Assembly (NCBI RefSeq): GCF_029909975.1
Contig: NZ_CP094516.1
Location: 6,076,001-6,140,000 of the forward strand
Direction: 5' to 3'
Length of the DNA stretch: 64,000 nucleotides
From: Bradyrhizobium sp. ISRA430
GTDB lineage: Bacteria > Pseudomonadota > Alphaproteobacteria > Rhizobiales > Xanthobacteraceae
The position numbers and the translations under genes were made by a program. The notes under the pieces are model-generated. The model saw nothing but the letters and a program-made list of their open reading frames with translations. It was not told the DNA's origin and searched no databases. Shown here piece after piece: positions 10,665 through 19,858 of this stretch (within the stretch, counting starts at the first letter, position 1; each line of letters starts with the position of its first letter).

Positions 10665-12119
10665 ATGGGTCTTCTTGGCCTTCTCGTCGGGCTCGGCCTG
10701 CTCGTGGTGTTCGCCTTTCGCGGCTGGAGCGTTCTCCTGCTCGCGCCTTTCGCCGCGCTCGTTGCCGCGCTGTTCGGCGGCGAGCCGCTGCTCGCGAACC
10801 TGACGCAGGTCTTCATGGCGAGCGCGGCCGGGTTCCTGGCGCAGTTCTTCCCGATCTTCCTGCTCGGCGCCGTCTTCGGCAAGCTGATGGACGACAGCGG
10901 CGCCGTCACATCCGTCGCCGGCTTCATGGCGGCGCGTCTCGGCGAGCGGCGCGTGATGCTGGCGGTCGTGCTAGCCGGTGCGCTGGTCACCTATGGCGGC
11001 GTCAGCCTGTTCGTCGCGTTCTTTGTTATCGTGCCGATGGCCCGGTCGCTGTTTCGTGCCGCCGCAATTCCGCGCCGGTTGATCCCGGCCGCGATCGTGC
11101 TGGGGACGTCGACCTTCACCATGTCTGCGTTGCCGGGCACGCCGTCGATCCAGAATGCCATCCCGATGCCGTTCTTCGGCACGACGCCCTTTGCCGCGCC
11201 GGGCCTCGGCATCCTCGCCTCCCTGGTCATGCTTGCGACGGGATTGTGGTGGCTGCATCGTGCCGAAGCTGCCGCGCGCCGCGCCGGTGAAGGCTATGGC
11301 GAGGACACGAAGGATGCGACCGAGCGGGCTGCCGCCGATGAGCTCGTGCGCGAACGCGCCACTACGGCGCGCGAGTTCGATCCGGCGGAGCTGCAGCACG
11401 GCCATCGCAGCGGTACGCCGTCGCCGGTCGCAAGCGCCATCCTGCCGCTGATCGTCGTCGTGGCCGTCAATCTCGCGATGTCGCTGGTGGTGCTGCCGCG
11501 GCTCGACGTCGACTATCTCGCCGAGCCGCGCTTCGGCAGCACGTCGCTGGCCGCCGTGGCGGGCGTGTGGTCGGTCGCGGTCGCGCTGGCTGCCGCCATC
11601 GTCGCGACCATCGTGCTGAACTGGTCCCGGCTACCGGCGCTGCGGCAGACCATGGACGCCGGCGCCAATGCGTCGGTCCTGCCGGCGCTGAGCGTCGCCA
11701 GCCTCGTCGGCTTCGGCGCGGTCGTCGCCTCACTACCGGCGTTTACGGCGGTACGCGACTGGGTGCTCGCAATCGAAGGCGGCCCGCTGGTGTCGCTGGC
11801 GGTGGCAACCAACATCCTGGCCGCGTTGACCGGCTCGGCATCGGGCGGCCTGACCATCGCGCTCGATGCGCTCGGCCAGAACTATGTCGAACTTGCCGCA
11901 CGCACCGGGATCGATCTTTCGCTGATGCATCGCGTGGCGGTGATCGGTTCGGGGACGCTGGACATACTGCCGCACAACGGCGCCGTGGTCAGCCTGCTCG
12001 CGATCTGCGGCCTGACGCATAAGGACAGCTATTTCGACATCGTGATGGTGGGCATCGTGACATCGTTGCTGGCGCTGGTGGTTGTCATCACACTGGGCGG
12101 CGCGCTGGGGTCGTTCTAG
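10665..12119 (+). CDS. GntP-family permease (gluconate/organic acid:H+ symporter type)
   Basis: A 484-residue integral membrane protein with about twelve hydrophobic segments. The family-like stretches include the opening helix pair, ALVTYGGVSLFVAFFVIVPM, GTSTFTMSALPGTPSIQN, and GSGTLDILPHNGAVV near the C-terminus. A hydrophilic loop (residues about 205-250) separates the two halves. GntP relatives import gluconate, 3-hydroxybutyrate-like or other short hydroxy acids with protons. Translational coupling to the patatin gene hints at linked lipid or storage-polymer catabolism with transport of a released hydroxyacid, but this is inference. Confidence 0.85.
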   Translation: MGLLGLLVGLGLLVVFAFRGWSVLLLAPFAALVAALFGGEPLLANLTQVFMASAAGFLAQFFPIFLLGAVFGKLMDDSGAVTSVAGFMAARLGERRVMLAVVLAGALVTYGGVSLFVAFFVIVPMARSLFRAAAIPRRLIPAAIVLGTSTFTMSALPGTPSIQNAIPMPFFGTTPFAAPGLGILASLVMLATGLWWLHRAEAAARRAGEGYGEDTKDATERAAADELVRERATTAREFDPAELQHGHRSGTPSPVASAILPLIVVVAVNLAMSLVVLPRLDVDYLAEPRFGSTSLAAVAGVWSVAVALAAAIVATIVLNWSRLPALRQTMDAGANASVLPALSVASLVGFGAVVASLPAFTAVRDWVLAIEGGPLVSLAVATNILAALTGSASGGLTIALDALGQNYVELAARTGIDLSLMHRVAVIGSGTLDILPHNGAVVSLLAICGLTHKDSYFDIVMVGIVTSLLALVVVITLGGALGSF

Positions 12120-12217
12120 CTTGGATGCGGATGTCAATGAATTGACGGGCTATTGAAGGTCGCATTGAATGCCGCCCTCCTGTCGGATCGAACGAGAAAC
12201 AAATAAGGGTGGAAACG

Positions 12218-13880
12218 ATGGCGCGAATGGATGCGAGACTGCGTGCGTTGCTCGCGGGCGGGATGATCACGCTAGGCACAAACGCCGCATTCGCGGCGAC
12301 ATTGTCGGAAGATGCCGACGCAGTCTGCAAGAGCCTCGCCGGCGAAGGCGATGCGGTGAAGATCGATGCCGCGACGTTGCAGGCGCCGTCGCAACTCGCC
12401 GTGGCCGAGCGCGGGCCGACGCCTTCGGGGCGCATCACGCCGGCCAATCCCGCCTTCTGCAAGGTGCTCGGCCATATCGAGCCGACCGATCCGAAGGCGC
12501 CGCCGATCAAGTTCCAGGTCAATCTGCCGGTCGAGTGGAACGGGCGCTCCGTGCAGTATGGTGGCGGCGGCTTCAACGGCGTGCTCATCACGGGCCTCGC
12601 GCTGCCGCCGGCCTATCCCTTCGACAAGCCTTCGCCACTCGCCCGCGGCTTCGTCACCTACGGCACCCGACTCCGGCCACGAATCCAAGCCCGGCGAGCC
12701 GCCGCAGCTCTTCGCGCTCAACGACGAAGCGTTCGAGAATTTCTCTCATCGCGCCTACAAGAAAGTGCGCGATACCGCCGTTGCGCTGATGGAGCGCGCC
12801 TATGGCAGGAAGCCCGAGAAGATGTACTTCATGGGCTCCTCCGAGGGAGGCCGCGAAGGCCTCACCATGGCGCAGCGCTATCCGGACGATTTCGACGGCA
12901 TTTTCTCGCGCGTGCCCGTGATCAACTGGGTCGGCCTGCAGCACGCCGGCACACGCTCGGGCCTCGTGACCATGGGTGACGGCTGGATCAATCCGGCGCA
13001 GGTGAAGCTCGTGGGCGATGCGGTGCGGGCGGCCTGCGACAAGGCGGACGGCTCCGACGATGCGCTGGTACAGGATCCCGTGGCCTGCAAGGCAGCGTTC
13101 AAGGTCGAAACGCTGCGCTGTGCGAGCGGCCAGGCCGGCGACAAGTGCCTCACCGACGCACAAATCAAGGCAATCGACACGCTGCATGCGACCTACAAAT
13201 TCCCGTTCGCACTCGCCAATGGTCTAGACGATTATCCCGGCTGGGGCGTTTCGGGAGAGGATACGCCGGCCGTCGGTCCGACCGGCGGCTGGGTCGCATG
13301 GTGGCTCGGCACGGCACCGCCCGCGCAGCCGCCTGCGCCCAACAACGGCATCGCCTGGATCTACGGCGCGGGCGGCATCCAATATGTGTTCGCGCGCAAT
13401 CCCAAGCTGGACGTCACCACTTATAAGGTGGAGGAGCACAAGGCGCGGCTGCTCGAGGTCTCGGACCTCATGGATTCGACCAATCCCGATCTCAGTCGCT
13501 TCCGCGCTCGCGGCGGCCGGCTGATCATGCTCGAGCACATGGCCGACTATGCGCAGAGCCCGTATGCCGGTATCCGCTATTTCGAGAGCGTCGAGCGCAA
13601 GCTCGGCAAGTCCGAGACCGCGGAGTTCGCGCGGCTCTACACCGCGCCGGGCGTCGACCATGTCGGCTCCGGGGCGCCGGCCAATGTCGACATACTGAGC
13701 GTGCTGGTGGACTGGGTCGAGAAGGGCAAGGCGCCCGGCGATCTCGAGGTCACCGAGCAGAAGCTCGAGGCGCCGTCATTCGCGGTGCTACGCGCGCTGC
13801 CGTTGTGCCGCTGGCCGGCCTGGCCGCACTACAAGAGCGGCCCGGTGACGGAGGCATCGAGCTTCACCTGCGCACTCTAA
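12218..13880 (+). pseudogene. Tannase/feruloyl esterase family hydrolase, +1 frameshift
   Basis: A secreted alpha/beta-hydrolase of the tannase/feruloyl esterase family, expected to cleave ester bonds of plant phenolics. ATG 12218 follows AAGGGTGGA and encodes a signal peptide ending near AAFAA. Homology runs in one frame to GFVTYGT (codon 12665-12667) and resumes in the next frame at DSGHESKPGEPP (12669 on) after one extra C in the CCC run 12666-12668. The second part carries the nucleophile motif MGSSEGGREG and the C-terminal acid/His region (GVDHVGSGAP). Deleting one C would give a normal protein of about 553 residues with nothing else damaged. That suggests a very recent mutation or a sequencing error. 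Confidence 0.85.
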
Positions 13881-13915
13881 AGGGTGCTCAACCGGGCGGT
13901 CGTGGCCGCGGGGCT

Positions 13916-15634
13916 TCACCCCGCCGCCATCTGCTGCGCGCCGCCGAGAAGCCGCGCATTGAGCCGGCCGCCGGAGAACAGCATGTCGTCGAGCGCCTCG
14001 TCGATGTCGGCGGAGATGATGGAGTTGCCACCATCGCGCGCAAGGCTCGCCTGCGCCAGCCGCCGCATCAACTCCTTGATGAAGGCACAACTCGTACCCT
14101 CACTGCGTCGGGCGGCCTCAACGACGACCGCGTCTTCGAGCGGCAGTCCCTTGCCATAGAGCTGGACCAGCTTGCTGCGGCCGCTCTCGTCGGGAAGCGG
14201 CACTTCGATGGCCTGATCAATACGGCCGGGGCGGCCAGCGAGCGCGCCTTCGAGATCTTCGGGCCGATTGGTGGTCAGAACGAACAGGATGTCCGCATCC
14301 TCCTTCAGCCCGTCCATCTCGTTGAGCAGCTTGTTCAGCAGGGACTCCTCGCAGGGGCCCATGTCGTCGCGGTCGCGGGCGATGAGATCGACATCCTCGA
14401 TCACGACCATCGAGGGCTGAAGCAAACGTGCGAGGCTCATGTAAGCGCCCAGAAGGCCCATTTGCTCCGCGGTGATTATAAGCGTCGTATGCCCAGGCAA
14501 GTGTGTCGCGAGATAGCGGATCGTGTGGGTCTTGCCGGTGCCCGGCGGCCCGTACAACAAGATGCCCTTGCGCGTCGATTGTCCGAGCCGGCGCAGTTGG
14601 TCGCGGGTGCCGACGAAATTCAGCACGTTGCGATCGAGCAGCCGCAAGGTCTGCTCCGGCAGGATCACCTCGCTTCGTGCGACCGGCGGCAAGCGGTGCA
14701 CGGTGATGCCGCGTGAGCGGCCGCGATAGTCGGAATCGGCGTCGAGCGAGAGGATCTTGCCGCGATAGGTGCGTGCGGCTTGCACGGCCTCTTCCAGTTC
14801 ACCGAAGCATTGCTGGACGAGGGCTGCGCCTGCGGAGCCCGAGGGCACCGCGATCTCGATCCGGATGCCGCTCTCACGGCTATATTCGCGATGTACACAG
14901 AGCAACACGGCATAGCGGAGATCACCCTGCGCGCACAGCCAGAGCCCGTTGTCGAGGCATTTGACCGGACTCTTCTCGCCGATCTCAAGATCGAAATACT
15001 GGAGCGGGGCGAGCGCCTGCGCATGGCGCCCTTCGCGGAGAAGTCGTGAAATCGACAGAGTCTCGTAACGTTGATCCTCGTTGATGCCGTACAGCCGGAT
15101 CGCGGTGCTGAACAGTCGATCGATGGCCGCCTGGACGTCTGCCCGCATGTGGCCGGGAAACTGGCGGACCGTTGTCACGAGCTTGCTGCGCGGAACGTTG
15201 GTGAAGTGCCAGTCCAGAACGTCGCAGGCATAGTCGAACTCTTCTTCCGGTTCGTCCGAGGTGCTGTCTGCTGCACGAATGCAGTCGCTGCACAGCCAGA
15301 TCGTGCGGCTGCCGAGCCGAACATCTGTCTGTCCCTCTGGCTTGCCGCACAGCTCGCATGGCGTCTTGATCTCTTCGAGCGTGATCTTCAGGCTATGGCG
15401 TGCGAGGCAAACGTATTGCTGGGCGGATTTGAACAGCGCTTCGGCGACGGATTGCGGGTAGGGTCCGCAGGCGGCTTTTTCCTCTTGCTCAATCCTCGTC
15501 ACCAGGGCGATCGCCTCACGCTCCGACTTGCCGAAAACCCGGCGGAGCAGCTCGATGACAAACTCATCCGGAGTGTCATCATCATTGTGGATTACGAGCT
15601 GGGCTGGTTCGCGTTCGCTGCGCATATCGCTCAT
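13916..15634 (-). CDS. ClpS-like / ClpX-type zinc finger / AAA+ ATPase fusion protein
   Basis: A 572-residue protein with three recognisable modules. Residues 11-90 resemble the ClpS adaptor (HNDDDTPDEFVIELL, then EKAACG). Residues 93-118 form a C4 zinc finger (C93-x2-C96-x18-C115-x2-C118) with exactly the spacing of the ClpX zinc-binding domain. After a middle region of about 200 residues of unknown fold comes a classical (FtsH/Cdc48-like) AAA domain: Walker A GPPGTGKT (362-369), Walker B MVVIEDVD (409-416), and a second region of homology with TTNRPEDLEGALAGRPGR supplying arginine fingers. It should be an active ATPase that unfolds or remodels proteins. The ClpS-like pocket keeps N17-D18-D19 but has Asp23 and Glu49 where E. 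coli ClpS has Met40 and His66. ATG 15634 has GGAG upstream. It is convergent with the tannase gene. Confidence 0.85.
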   Translation of the reverse strand: MSDMRSEREPAQLVIHNDDDTPDEFVIELLRRVFGKSEREAIALVTRIEQEEKAACGPYPQSVAEALFKSAQQYVCLARHSLKITLEEIKTPCELCGKPEGQTDVRLGSRTIWLCSDCIRAADSTSDEPEEEFDYACDVLDWHFTNVPRSKLVTTVRQFPGHMRADVQAAIDRLFSTAIRLYGINEDQRYETLSISRLLREGRHAQALAPLQYFDLEIGEKSPVKCLDNGLWLCAQGDLRYAVLLCVHREYSRESGIRIEIAVPSGSAGAALVQQCFGELEEAVQAARTYRGKILSLDADSDYRGRSRGITVHRLPPVARSEVILPEQTLRLLDRNVLNFVGTRDQLRRLGQSTRKGILLYGPPGTGKTHTIRYLATHLPGHTTLIITAEQMGLLGAYMSLARLLQPSMVVIEDVDLIARDRDDMGPCEESLLNKLLNEMDGLKEDADILFVLTTNRPEDLEGALAGRPGRIDQAIEVPLPDESGRSKLVQLYGKGLPLEDAVVVEAARRSEGTSCAFIKELMRRLAQASLARDGGNSIISADIDEALDDMLFSGGRLNARLLGGAQQMAAG

Positions 15635-15761
15635 CGCCAAAACAACTCCGTTGATACAACCTTTACTTGAATGGAACAAATAAGGAACATAAAGTGAGGA
15701 GGCCGTCAAGTGCGACGGCCGCGCAAACTTTCAATCAGGGATATGCGGAGGACCGAAGCCC

Positions 15762-17381
15762 CTAATGCGCAGGTCCGCCGGCCGCCTTCACGCGCCGCGT
15801 CAGCAGCACGGCGATCGCGGCCAGCACAAGCACCACGCCGATGACGGCAAAGGTGTCGGAATAGCCCATCACCAGCGCCTGGCGCTTGACGGTCTTGCCG
15901 AGCGCGATGATCGCCTGCTCGCGTGCCGCGTTGGGATCGGGCACGCCATGCGCGATGAAGTAGTTCGTCATCTGTGCGATGCGGGCGCGGACTTCCTCGC
16001 GGCCTAGCGTGACGGATTGGCCGATGATGTTGGAATGGAACTGCTCGCGTTTGGTGATGATGGTCGCAAGCGTCGCCGTGCCGATCGCGCCGCCGAGATT
16101 GCGGAACATGTTGCTGATGCCGGAGGCGGCCGCCGCATCCTGTGGTGCAATGCCGCCGGAGAGAACCGACGTCAGCGGCGTCAGCACCATGGCCTGTCCC
16201 ACGGCGCGCACGATGTTCGGGATCCAGAGCTGGTCGCCGGCATAGTCCGGCGACATCGCGGTGTTCATGAAGCAGCTATAGGCGAAGATCAGAAGACCGG
16301 TGATCGCTATATAGCGCGTGTCGAAGCGCTGCATCAGCTTCGGGATCAGCGGGATCAGCACGAGCTGCGGCAGACCGGTCCAGGCCAACACGTTGCCGAT
16401 CTGCTCGGCATTGTAGCCCTGCGCCTGGCCAAGATAGGCCGGCAGGATGTAGACCGAACCGAACAGCGCGAAGCCGACCATCGTCATGGCGACGGTGCCG
16501 AAGCCGAAATTGCGCTGCGTCAGCAACCGCAGCCGGATCAGCGGCTTCTCGATCGACAGCTCGATCGCGACGAACAGCGAGAGGCTGATGGCTGCGATCA
16601 CCGCCAGCCTGACGATGAAGGGCGATGAGAACCAGTCGTCCTTGTTGCCTTCCTCGAGCACGGCCTGCAGCGCCGACAATCCGATCGCCATGGTGACGAT
16701 GCCGGCCCAGTCGCCTTCCCTCAGAAGGCCGAGCTGCATCTTCTGCCGCTCCAGCGTCAGATAAAGCGCGGCCACCATGACGGCGGTCGGGATCACGTTG
16801 ACGAAGAAGATGGTGCGCCAGCCATAGGTCTCGGTGAGATAGCCGCCGATGGTCGGGCCGATCGCCGGCGCGAAGGTGACGGACAGCGCGAAGATCGCAA
16901 GGCCAATGGGCTGCTGCGGCTTCGGCAGCTTGGTCAGGACCAGCGTGAACGCCATCGGGATCAGCACGCCGCCGGCAAAGCCCTGCAGGCCGCGCATCGC
17001 GATCATCGACGGCAGGTCGTGGGTGAAGGCACAGGCGACCGAGAAGACGGCGAACAGTGTCGCGCTTGCCAGCATGTAGCGGCGGAACGAGAACACGCGG
17101 CTCAAATAATCGGTCAGCGGGATCACGATGATCTCGCCGATCAGGTACGACGTCGAGATCCAGGAACCGTTGTCCGCGCCGGTGCCGATGCCGCCCTCGA
17201 TGTTGAGCAGCGAGGCGTTGGTGATCTGGATGTTCAGGATCGCCATGAACGAGCCGATCATGGCGGCGAGCACGGCGATCCAGGTGGCCGCACTCGCGCG
17301 GTCGGGATCAACGGCGGCGCGATCAGGCGTCGCGGCCGGCGTTGCGGCTGTCGGCGTCGAGATTGAGAGGCTGTTTGACAT
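15762..17381 (-). CDS. DHA2-family MFS multidrug efflux permease (EmrB-like)
   Basis: A 539-residue, 14-TM drug:H+ antiporter. The first helix contains ATWIAVLAAMIGSFMAILN, followed by DNGSWISTSYLIGE (the EmrB-type motif after TM1) and further helices to the end; motif C-like text GPTIGGYLTE is present. It would form a tripartite pump with the EmrA-like adaptor encoded just upstream (genes overlap by 59 bp) and an outer-membrane channel encoded elsewhere. ATG 17381 has a strong GGAGGG Shine-Dalgarno. The expected regulator is the divergent TetR protein at 18680. Confidence 0.92.
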   Translation of the reverse strand: MSNSLSISTPTAATPAATPDRAAVDPDRASAATWIAVLAAMIGSFMAILNIQITNASLLNIEGGIGTGADNGSWISTSYLIGEIIVIPLTDYLSRVFSFRRYMLASATLFAVFSVACAFTHDLPSMIAMRGLQGFAGGVLIPMAFTLVLTKLPKPQQPIGLAIFALSVTFAPAIGPTIGGYLTETYGWRTIFFVNVIPTAVMVAALYLTLERQKMQLGLLREGDWAGIVTMAIGLSALQAVLEEGNKDDWFSSPFIVRLAVIAAISLSLFVAIELSIEKPLIRLRLLTQRNFGFGTVAMTMVGFALFGSVYILPAYLGQAQGYNAEQIGNVLAWTGLPQLVLIPLIPKLMQRFDTRYIAITGLLIFAYSCFMNTAMSPDYAGDQLWIPNIVRAVGQAMVLTPLTSVLSGGIAPQDAAAASGISNMFRNLGGAIGTATLATIITKREQFHSNIIGQSVTLGREEVRARIAQMTNYFIAHGVPDPNAAREQAIIALGKTVKRQALVMGYSDTFAVIGVVLVLAAIAVLLTRRVKAAGGPAH

Positions 17382-18588
17382 GGCACGACCCTCCGGAAAC
17401 GAGCTTGGCCTTGATCTTTGCCTTGGGCGCGGTCGCCGCATCCGCGGTCGGCGCGCTCGAACGTGTTGCGATGGTCGGGATCACGGACATGCCGGGCCGC
17501 AGCGCGATCGCGGGCACGGTGTTGGCATCCAGCGCGATCTTGACGGGAATGCGCTGCACCACCTTGGTGAAATTGCCGGTGGCGTTATCCGGCGGTAGCA
17601 GCGCGAATTCCTGGCCGCTGGCTGGCGCGATGGAATCGACGTGACCGTGCACGATCTGGCCCGGGAAGGTGTCCACCTCGATCTCGACCGTCTGTCCCGC
17701 ACGCACGTGGGTGAGCTGGGTCTCCTTGAAGTTGGCGACCACATAGGCCCCCTCGGCCGGCACGATCGACATCAACTGCGTTCCCGCCTGCACATACTGT
17801 CCGACACGGAGCGTGCGGTTGCCGATTACGCCGTCGATCGGTGAGACGATCGTGGTGTAGCTGAGGTTGAGCTCGGCCTGCTGCTGGATCGCCGCGGCCC
17901 GCGCGGCTGCGGCCTTGGCCTGCACGATCTCGGCCTTCAAGAGATCGACCTGCTTGAGGGCGGAGGTGAGATTGGCATTGTCGCGCTGGATCGCGGCGTC
18001 CGCGCCGGCATCGCGCGCCTGCGCCTGCTGCGCATTCTGCAGGCTGCCATAGCCGGTCGCGGCGAGGTCGGTGTAGCGCTTGTTCTCCTGGCTTGCGAAT
18101 GTCTTCGCAGCGGTGTCGACGTCGATCGTCGCCTTCGCTGCCGCGATCACCGCCTGCTGAACCTCGAGCTGGGCTTCCTTGCTCGTCACCGTGGCGTTCG
18201 CTGCGGCGACATCGGCCCTGGCCTGGTCGAGCGCGACCCTGAAGTCGCGGTCGTCGATCCGCGCCAGCACCTGGCCGGCCTTCACATGCTCGTTATCTCC
18301 CACCAGGACGCGGTCGAGATAGCCGCTGACCTTCGGCGCGATGGTGGTGTTGTCGGCCTTCACGTAGGCGTCATCGGTGGAGACGAGGAAGCGGCCGACG
18401 GTCCAATAGTCGTAGCCATACCAGCTCGCCCCCGCCAGCGCGAGAACCGCCACCCCTGCCAGCAACAGCTTGCGAAGGTTCAGCTTTTGACGAAAGGCGG
18501 AGGGGGCCGGAGCGGGCAGAACGCCCTCCAGCGCACCCGTCGGGACGACGGCGGATTCGGTCTTGGACGGGCTGGTGTGGACGGTCAT
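17323..18588 (-). CDS. HlyD/EmrA-family periplasmic adaptor of the efflux pump
   Basis: A 421-residue membrane fusion protein. A short cytoplasmic N-terminus precedes one TM helix (LLLAGVAVLALAGASWYGYDYW, about residues 40-60). Then come the biotinyl-lipoyl half (VSTDDAYVKADNTTIAPKVSG), a long helical hairpin rich in Ala/Gln (about 110-235), the second lipoyl half (YTTIVSPIDGVIGNRTLRVGQ) and a beta-barrel domain. ATG 18588 is preceded by GGGGAG. The 3' end overlaps the start of the DHA2 permease gene by 59 bp, so the two are co-translated. The C-terminal tail is charged and probably disordered. Confidence 0.92.
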   Translation of the reverse strand: MTVHTSPSKTESAVVPTGALEGVLPAPAPSAFRQKLNLRKLLLAGVAVLALAGASWYGYDYWTVGRFLVSTDDAYVKADNTTIAPKVSGYLDRVLVGDNEHVKAGQVLARIDDRDFRVALDQARADVAAANATVTSKEAQLEVQQAVIAAAKATIDVDTAAKTFASQENKRYTDLAATGYGSLQNAQQAQARDAGADAAIQRDNANLTSALKQVDLLKAEIVQAKAAAARAAAIQQQAELNLSYTTIVSPIDGVIGNRTLRVGQYVQAGTQLMSIVPAEGAYVVANFKETQLTHVRAGQTVEIEVDTFPGQIVHGHVDSIAPASGQEFALLPPDNATGNFTKVVQRIPVKIALDANTVPAIALRPGMSVIPTIATRSSAPTADAATAPKAKIKAKLVSGGSCHVKQPLNLDADSRNAGRDA

Positions 18589-18607
18589 GGCCGGCTCCCC
18601 TGAATTA

Positions 18608-18625
18608 GGAAACTTGACGGTTTCC
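18608..18625. promoter_or_regulatory. TetR operator candidate (perfect 6-bp dyad)
   Basis: GGAAAC (18608-18613) and GTTTCC (18620-18625) flank a 6-bp centre (TTGACG). The site sits in the 91-bp gap between the efflux operon and the divergent TetR gene, where a local TetR-type repressor would control both promoters. The link to the neighbouring TetR is inferred from position. Confidence 0.6.
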
Positions 18626-18679
18626 AAAATAGGATTAGCTTTGGGACTGTCAATGGAATGACAGGCATCATGTAAAAAC

Positions 18680-19339
18680 ATGGCTCAGGAAAAATCTGTC
18701 AGGGAATGCCGCCCCCGCGGGCGGCCGCAACTGCGCAGCGACGAGGAGACGAAGCAGATCGTGTTCGACGCCGCACGTCACGCCTTCGCCGTCGACGGCT
18801 ATGCCGCCACCAGCACCGAAGAGCTGGCGCGCCTCGCCGGCATTTCCACCAGGACGCTCTACCGGCTGTTTCCGGGCAAGGCCGCGCTGTTCGAGGCCAT
18901 GTGCGCGGACCGGCTCGAGCGGCTGCTCGCCGACGTCCATCTCAAGGCGAACGAAGAGATCGATATCGAGACGGGCCTGCGCGCCGCGCTGCTCGCCTGC
19001 ACCGATCTCGCGCTCGATCCGGAGGTGGTGGCGTTGCAGCGCATGGTGCTGCAGGAATCCGCCGCGTTCCCCGAGCTTGCCGCAAACTTCTACAAGAATG
19101 GCATTGCCCGCACCGTTAGGGCGCTCGCGCACTGGCTCCGCGTCCAGGTGAAGAAGCAGCGCATCGCGCTCGATGACGTCGACGAGGCCGCCGGCATGCT
19201 GATCGGCATGGTCGCATCGGCACCGCAGCGCGCGGCGATCTATGGCGGCATAGCCTTGCCCTCGCGCAAGCAGATCGAGCGGCGCGTGCATAGCTGCGCG
19301 ACCCTTTTTCTGAATGGCTGTCGCGCCGCATCGCCATAG
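18680..19339 (+). CDS. TetR family transcriptional regulator
   Basis: A 219-residue repressor. Residues 15-65 form the TetR helix-turn-helix domain (AFAVDGYAATSTEELARLAG, ISTRTLYRLFPGKAALFEAM). The C-terminal region is the all-helical ligand pocket, similar in layout to the AefR-like C-terminal domain (LDPEVVALQRMVLQES). It is transcribed divergently from the EmrA/EmrB-like pump operon, so it very likely represses the pump and itself through the dyad at 18608-18625. The ligand is unknown. Confidence 0.9.
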   Translation: MAQEKSVRECRPRGRPQLRSDEETKQIVFDAARHAFAVDGYAATSTEELARLAGISTRTLYRLFPGKAALFEAMCADRLERLLADVHLKANEEIDIETGLRAALLACTDLALDPEVVALQRMVLQESAAFPELAANFYKNGIARTVRALAHWLRVQVKKQRIALDDVDEAAGMLIGMVASAPQRAAIYGGIALPSRKQIERRVHSCATLFLNGCRAASP

Positions 19340-19349
19340 CGATGGCCCT

Positions 19350-19392
19350 TTGACAACCGCCCGCGGCTTGGTTAGATGTTTCGCATGCGAAA
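19350..19392 (+). promoter_or_regulatory. Promoter with MarR-type palindromic operator
   Basis: A consensus -35 TTGACA is at 19350-19355. About 16-17 bp later a weak -10 (TTAGAT) is followed directly by the perfect 14-bp palindrome TTTCGCATGCGAAA (19379-19392), placed over the expected transcription start of the marR gene at 19408. The position suits autorepression by the MarR protein. Confidence 0.6.
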
Positions 19393-19407
19393 TAACTTGA
19401 AGCCCGC

Positions 19408-19845
19408 GTGAGCGCGGCGCGACATCACCGGCTGATCTATCTGCTGAGCGTCGCGCAGCGGCGTTTGCAGCGCTGGATGGCGTCGCAGCCCGAGAGTGAG
19501 GTGACGCCGGCGCAGGCGGGGCTGTTGTTCATCCTCGGCAAGCAGGACGGCATCCTGATGGGCGAGGCGGGTGCGGCGCTCGATCTCGGGCCGGCCGGCA
19601 TTTCAGGCCTCGTCGACCGCACGGCCACGGCAAAGCTGGTCGAGCGGCGGGCCGATCGCGCGGACGGACGGGCCTGGCGCGTCTGGCTGACCCCGAAGGG
19701 CCGTACTGCGCTGGCGCAGGCCAAAGCCGCCGCGGCGGAGGTCAATGCGGCGCTGACGCAAGGATTCACCCGCGCGGAGATCGACATCGTCGCGCGCTGG
19801 CTGACGAGCATTCAGGACAAGTTTCCAAGAGATCCAGAGGAATAA
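19408..19845 (+). CDS. MarR family transcriptional regulator
   Basis: A 145-residue winged-helix regulator. The recognition region is DLGPAGISGLVDRTATAKLVERR and the wing contains RADGRAWRVWLTPKG. The start is GTG 19408, right behind the palindromic operator at 19379-19392. An enoyl-CoA hydratase gene begins 13 bp after its stop, so this is a two-gene operon. MarR proteins in such pairs often answer to a CoA thioester or an aromatic acid, which would be the substrate pathway of the hydratase (inference). Confidence 0.88.
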   Translation: MSAARHHRLIYLLSVAQRRLQRWMASQPESEVTPAQAGLLFILGKQDGILMGEAGAALDLGPAGISGLVDRTATAKLVERRADRADGRAWRVWLTPKGRTALAQAKAAAAEVNAALTQGFTRAEIDIVARWLTSIQDKFPRDPEE

Positions 19846-19858
19846 GAGGAGCAGACCA

